Of a stretch of 64,000 nt of DNA, positions 59,101 through 64,000 are shown piece after piece. The stretch's first letter is position 1. Every line of letters starts with the position of its first letter. The translations under genes were made by a program, and so were the position numbers. The notes beneath the pieces were generated by a model. That model saw nothing but the letters and a program-made list of their open reading frames with translations, did no database searches and was not told where the DNA came from. The DNA is from Sipunculus nudus (taxonomy: Eukaryota; Annelida; Sipuncula; Golfingiida; Sipunculidae): the NCBI GenBank assembly GCA_026874595.1, contig CM049307.1, forward strand, positions 36,682,862-36,746,861. Direction: 5' to 3'.

Positions 59101-60653
59101 GATTTTGTGTAATTTTCACCATATATGGCAATATTAAAGGTCAAGGCCACTCTAATAGGAAAGGTCATGACCCCAATTTATATATACATCATCCCATAAC
59201 CCATGTCTATGTATATGCATAATATGAAAGAAATCTGTCCATTAGTTTTTGACTTATAATGCTCACAGGTTATAAATGTAAGTGGCAATGATGGGGTATT
59301 AAACGGCACAAAAACAAGTAAAAGAATAACAGGTGGCGCCACCTGTTTCCGGTACATGACATTACTATCCAAGATCTTCGGTCAAGTTGATTTTTGGACC
59401 AATGCATGCATCCCTTATTGAGAAATTAATGATTTTGTGTGATTTTCACCATATATGGCAATATTCAAGGTCAAGGCCACTCATTGGAAAGGTCATGACC
59501 CCTATTCAAATAAACATTATCCTATAACCCATATCCATGTATATGCATAATATGAAAGAAATTTGTCCATTAGTTTTTGACTTATAATGCTCACAGTACT
59601 GATAAATGGCAATGATGGGGTATTAAACGGCACAAAACAAGTAAAAGAATAACAGGTGGCGCCACCTGTTTCTGGTACATGACATTACTATCCAAGATCT
59701 TCGAACATGTTAATTTTTGGACCAATGCATGCATCCCTTATTGAGATATTAATGATTTTGTGTAATTTTCACCATATATGGCAATATTAAAGGTCAAGAC
59801 CACTCTAATAGGAAAGGTCATGACCCCAATTTATATATACATCATCCCATAACCCATGTCTATGTATATGCATAATATGAAAGAAATCTGTCCATTAGTT
59901 TTTGACTTATAATGCTCACAGGTTATAAATGTAAGTGGCAATGATGGGGTATTAAACGGCACAAAAACAAGTAAAAGAATAACAGGTGGCGCCACCTGTT
60001 TCCGGTACATGACATTACTATCCAAGATCTTCGGTCAAGTTGATTTTTGGACCAATGCATGCATCCCTTATTGAGAAATTAATGATTTTGTGTGATTTTC
60101 ACCATATATGGCAATATTCAAGGTCAAGGCCACTCTCATAGGAAAGGTCATGACCCAATTTAAATAAACATCATCCCATAACCCATATCTATGTATTTGC
60201 ATAATATGAAAGAAATCTGTCCATTAGTTTTTGACTTATAATGCTCACAGTACTGTCAAGTAGCAATTTTGGGGATATTAAACGGCATGAAAACAAGTAA
60301 AGAATAATAGGTGGCAACACCAGTTTCTGGAACATGACAACCCTATCCATGATCTTCGATCAACTTGATTTTGGGATCAATCCATGCAAGTTTTCTTGAG
60401 ATATTTAAGAATTTGTGTGATTTTCCCCAAAATTGAACCTATTCAAGGTCAATGTCACTCTCCTAGTTGAAGTCATGACCTCATTTTAAATAGGCGTCGT
60501 CCTCTCACCCATATCTATACATATACCAAGTTTGGTAAAGATCCGTGAAATATTTTTTGAGTTATTGTGTCCAAAAGAAATCTCCTAGGCGGCGGCACGA
60601 CCGTGCCTAAACCATAGTATCTCCAGACTATGTCTGGCGATACAATTAATGGT
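56102..60653 (+). mobile_element. TIR element with thirteen-monomer higher-order array (pearl-like)
   Basis: Ends match the 1653-3300 element. The left terminus GTATCCCCAGACA and right terminus TGTCTGGCGATAC are inverted repeats with one mismatch. GGTGGCGCCACC cores start at about 56391, 56714, 57037, 57367, 57690, 58027, 58350, 58680, 59001, 59330, 59653, 59983 and 60308. From 57037 two monomer types alternate: type 1 (~323 bp, with GAACATGTTG after the core) and type 2 (~330 bp, with GGTTATAAATG before the core). Dimers are nearly identical. The recurring 63-66-residue minus-strand frames are by-products. Lies within a USP22 intron. Confidence 0.85.
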
Positions 60654-61435
60654 CAATTTCACACCTGGTGAAGTCTTTACTCTTCTGAAGTAAGGAATTA
60701 CTTATCTGATGAACATCCACACTTTCATAGCAATATACCACTTTGTGGACACAATTAAATGTGCACTTTAATCATTGTAACCCTGGTGGTACAATATAAA
60801 ATCTAAAATGTAGCATAGCCTAGAATGAGAATGAATCAAATACAGAAAATTATAACATTCATCTATATTATGCACCATCTGGGGGGGGGGGGAGTGCAGA
60901 GGGGAAGCCTGCTAGTAGTGGCCAAACTGAGCCAAGGCAAGCTGCTTGGAGTGGGCTACATAACACAGGTGAAGGCTGTACTACTAGGTTGGCTTGATGT
61001 AAACAACACTTGACATGGTGTATGAAAACTTGAATAAAAGTAGTCTTTACACTGAACTTTTCACATACTATTTTTCAAGTAAAATTCTCCAATAAAATTG
61101 ACAAATGAATTCATGCGCCCATATTAATGTACCTTTTACATTTCAGTCAAATAAGTCAATAATTCAGCCGTTTTCAGTGTTATGATCCATATATATATAT
61201 ATATCATGGTTATATATACAAAGTAGTTTATATACAACGTTAAATAATCTTAACACATTTATGTAATAGATTTGTATCCATTCTAAATTTTAGATACTTG
61301 GCATGTTTATACGTTTACTCTGTCTAAATTCTGTATATAATTCAGTTAACTGCTGTTATAAAAAATAATTGCATTCCTTTTTTATATTTGTATGTTATAT
61401 ATGTTACCAGTATATATGTTATTTATGGGTTTTTT
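60654..61435. other. USP22 intron or intergenic, minor repeats
   Basis: A G homopolymer lies at 60881-60892. The segment 60920-61045 matches 7968-8080. (AT)n lies at 61189-61204. No gene recognised. Confidence 0.45.
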
Positions 61436-61570
61436 TCTCTCTCTCTCTCTCTCTCTCCGATCATCGGCAATCTAAGGGTCATGTATTTGATTCCCATCTG
61501 CAGTTATCAGACTTTTTTGTGAACCATGTTTCATTTCAATACAGTGTGAGAGAGAGAGAGAGAGAGAGAG
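61436..61570. repeat. Inverted (CT)n/(AG)n pair
   Basis: (CT)n at 61436-61457 and (AG)n at 61547-61570 are complementary around a ~90-bp spacer. The spacer holds a tRNA B-box-like TTTGATTCCC. This may be a SINE remnant, but no A box was confirmed. Confidence 0.5.
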
Positions 61571-62689
61571 TGTGACACTTTGTGGTACACTTTTTATCCC
61601 AGTGAAAGCATCCATCTGGTACAACGGCATTTAACTGACAGCATACATTGCAAAATCTCTATATGAATTTGTTCAAATTTTATTTGGAATTGTTTCTTAA
61701 AAAACAATCATAATTGGGCACACAATAAATTCCACCAGTGGCATCTGTCTGTTGATATGCAGCGTTTATCTGAACAGCATCTATTTCCAAGGCGTCTATC
61801 CATACATATCTGGTAGGTATAAAAGTGTGAAATGGCAATACCTACAGGCCTATATTGTTATGTAATTCATATGTAGTCCTATATATTGAATTGTGTATGT
61901 GATGAAATATGAAATATTAATTTGTTTAACTTATCATATAAACAACCCAAAGATTATTACAGCAGGAAATAGAGATTATGTTGTTTTAACAAAAAATGAG
62001 ACCCGAGCATATGTAACTGGCTAGGGAGGTGCCGTAATCTTATTGATTTTTCATTTAACAAGATTAATGACTATACTTTCTCTTATATGTATAAAGCTAA
62101 TGCTTCATCATTTTAAACTTTTATATATATGGAGAATATTTATGAATGACGGAAAGACTATGATTTATGATAAAATATAATTACGTGTGTACGCTGCATA
62201 TAGGCCTATTTTTGTTGCACAAACTTCTGCTTATTAATACGCAAATGAATGCTGTGATTCTGAGACGTGGAGCTGCTTCTCTGTGGAACAGCCCAGCTGT
62301 CCCAGCATGCAACTCAAGAATTTGAAAGAATGGCTGGTGGTGCAAACATCGCTTTCTCATACAATTCTGGAGATTATTGGATATTTAAGCATGGAAGAAG
62401 TTTGATATTGCTCCCGAAAGGTTAGGCATACCAGATTTCCTAAGTCTGACGCAAAATTTGGTGCTGGCAAACCTGTGGGTCGAGAATTAGACCGGGACAA
62501 GCATTTCAGTCTGATTTTGTCCCAGAACGACCGGAAATGAAAGATAAGTTCTGGACTCTCACGGCCGGGCGGGGGACCATAGCCACACCCCCTTTTCCTG
62601 CCCCAAGAGAGACCAGTTCTGGACTAGAATAAAAGCTACTCTTTTCAATCAATTCCTTTGAGATTTCAGATTTAAAAAAAATCAAATCC
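61571..62689. other. No gene recognised
   Basis: AT-rich up to about 62250, then less so. Short duplication AGTTCTGGACT at about 62546 and 62610. No USP22 exon, other protein or RNA gene was identified. Confidence 0.4.
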
Positions 62690-63720
62690 TTATGTATATA
62701 TGCTGTTGCCAAAGTTGAACAAAATTTAAGTAACTGATTTTTTTTTTTTTTTTTTTGTGGAGGTACCTGCCTCCATTTTTAAATGCTGACTTAAACCTAA
62801 GTATGTACATCTGCAGAGTTTCCATTTCAGCTGGGGTCTACTTGACAGGGTGGTAGCACTCGCTTCCTATCATTTATATTTTGTATCTTGGTGTCACCCA
62901 GGCCCCGTGTCTACCACACCTGCGGGTCCTGGGTGTGTAATCATCCCCATTGCTGGGTCATAACACAGAGGAACTCCCCAAAGACACACTCGTATGTGAG
63001 TGATACATGGCTGTGGGGCACTGCCTTCCCATTAAACCTGCAGCACGCTCACCCTGGGTGGGGCCAACTGTGAAAAATCTCACCACCTCAGGTGAGATTC
63101 GAACCCACGATCTCATGGCTTTGAGTCCTGTGCTCTACCCCTGAGCCACAGAAGCACGTATTTATGCTGATTTTTTATTTATGCTTATAACTTAAAAAAA
63201 TTTGCAAAATTCAGATCTAGTTTAAGGTGAACAATTGAATCTTCATTAAATAAAGTTGTGTCCCTGACGAAAAAGTCTCCAGCTTCAGCACTTCTCATGT
63301 TAATTACGTAAATATATTTCCTGTTTTTTTTTTAAACTGCATTATGTTTGGGCCCATAACTTCAAAACAATATGCATTACTGACCTAATTTTTGGTCTGT
63401 TCATTGAAAATGTATGGAAATATGCATACTTAATCTGATCAAAAACAGATCAGTGGTTTCGATATTAGGCAGCCTTGAATTGTAACAAAGGCTTTTTTAT
63501 GGAAAACAGAGGTTTTTCCTTAATATCTCGAAGCAACGAAGTCCTAGTGACCCAATTATCGGTATGATAGGCGATTTAAGAGACATAAAATTGTTTGCAA
63601 AATTTTGGATTCCTAAGTCCAATGGTTTCAAAAAGTGCCCTGTTATTGGATGGCTGAATAGACGGACGATGGACAAAGGACCAGGACTATAGCACAGATG
63701 ACTTATAGTCAGCTGAGCTA
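62690..63720 (+). repeat. Dispersed repeat P, third copy, split by a SINE
   Basis: Co-linear with 8161-8750 outside the SINE. The left part is 62690-62743 (AAAGTTGAACAAAATTTAAG). The right part starts at 63167 and ends with the terminal hairpin at 63690-63720 (arms TAGCACAG-A-TGACT and AGTCA-G-CTGAGCTA). Confidence 0.7.
62744..63166 (-). mobile_element. tRNA-derived SINE with poly(A) tail and target-site duplication
   Basis: On the minus strand the head reads GTGGCTCAGGGGTAGAGC (A box) and GGGTTCGAATC (B box), about 45 nt apart, as in a tRNA. A ~350-bp body follows, then a poly(A) tail (T run ending at 62756 on the plus strand). Flanks CTGATTTTTT at 62734-62743 and 63167-63176 are the target duplication. 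The anticodon loop position reads CAA, but the stem is mismatched, so it is not a functional tRNA. V-SINE families are known in molluscs; the exact family is not determined. Confidence 0.85.
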
Positions 63721-64000
63721 ATTACATATTACCAAAACCTACAAGATGCACCATGTAAAATCACTCTTCATTAAACCATGTTCATGACAAAGCAAACAAA
63801 TTTCAAAGCAAACATTTTTAACATTTTAAATAATTTTCAACTAGCACAGTACAATCATTTTTATCATTTTAAACTGGCACTTCTTTATAGAAGCATAAGC
63901 ATATTTACAGAAGCTTTTTATGAATTGCCATGAAAGACAATACATGTGGACAAAAATAAATACACAAATTTTCATTTAACTTCAATACAAATATGATTCC
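63721..64000. other. No gene recognised
   Basis: AT-rich edge sequence; nothing recognised. Confidence 0.4.

Noticed and set aside
56578-60025. Seven similar 63-66-residue minus-strand frames that look like a tandem gene family
   Set aside because: They repeat once per DNA monomer, vary with non-coding indels, and overlap the palindromic core. No codon-level conservation is seen.
63090-63160. Functional tRNA gene on the minus strand
   Set aside because: A and B boxes are present but the anticodon and acceptor stems are mismatched, and the unit continues into a long body with poly(A) and a target duplication: a SINE head.

Overview
This 64 kb window is AT-rich metazoan genomic DNA. It has intron-rich genes with GT-AG splicing, many short non-autonomous transposon relics, TIR elements with internal tandem repeats, a tRNA-derived SINE and long (AT)n microsatellites. 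The repeat style resembles bivalve molluscs (pearl-like tandem-repeat elements), so a lophotrochozoan, probably a bivalve, is the best guess. That assignment is inference. Most short open reading frames are noise or by-products of repeats.

Three conserved genes lie on the minus strand. RPL10 (large-subunit ribosomal protein uL16; coding 5583-11353) is complete in five coding exons, with a non-coding 5' TOP exon. SUZ12 (a PRC2 core subunit; coding 24764-39412) is complete in fifteen exons that I reconstructed in frame to 653 residues. The last three coding exons of USP22 (the SAGA H2B deubiquitinase; 52880-54934) are present, and the rest of that gene lies beyond the right edge.

The most unusual locus is nested on the plus strand in SUZ12 intron 10. 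It is an intronless 98-codon gene (31635-31931) with a well-placed TATA box and initiator. A 16-nt hairpin matching the replication-dependent histone mRNA 3' stem-loop starts 28 nt after its stop codon. The protein is not a histone and I do not recognise it. If confirmed, this is a non-histone gene with histone-type mRNA 3' processing.

The rest is repeats. 1-3300: a dispersed repeat and a TIR element with four ~325-bp monomers. 12.85-15.91 kb: a 3-kb fold-back element with TACG minisatellites in both arms. 16.8-20.2 kb: tandem-repeat relics and a 66-bp near-perfect palindrome. 25.6-30.2 kb: TA-flanked MITEs and a tandem-repeat element in SUZ12 introns. 40-52 kb: microsatellites and old repeats with no recognisable gene. 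55.3-60.65 kb: an inverted copy of the 1-812 repeat, then a 4.5-kb relative of the 1.6-3.3 kb element whose monomers have expanded into a ~653-bp two-monomer higher-order array. 62.7-63.2 kb: a full SINE with target-site duplication inside an older repeat. A palindromic core, GGTGGCGCCACC or a variant, recurs in several otherwise different repeat families.

RPL10 acts in translation. SUZ12 and USP22 both act on histone modification (H3K27 methylation; H2B deubiquitination). The window gives no sign of co-transcription.
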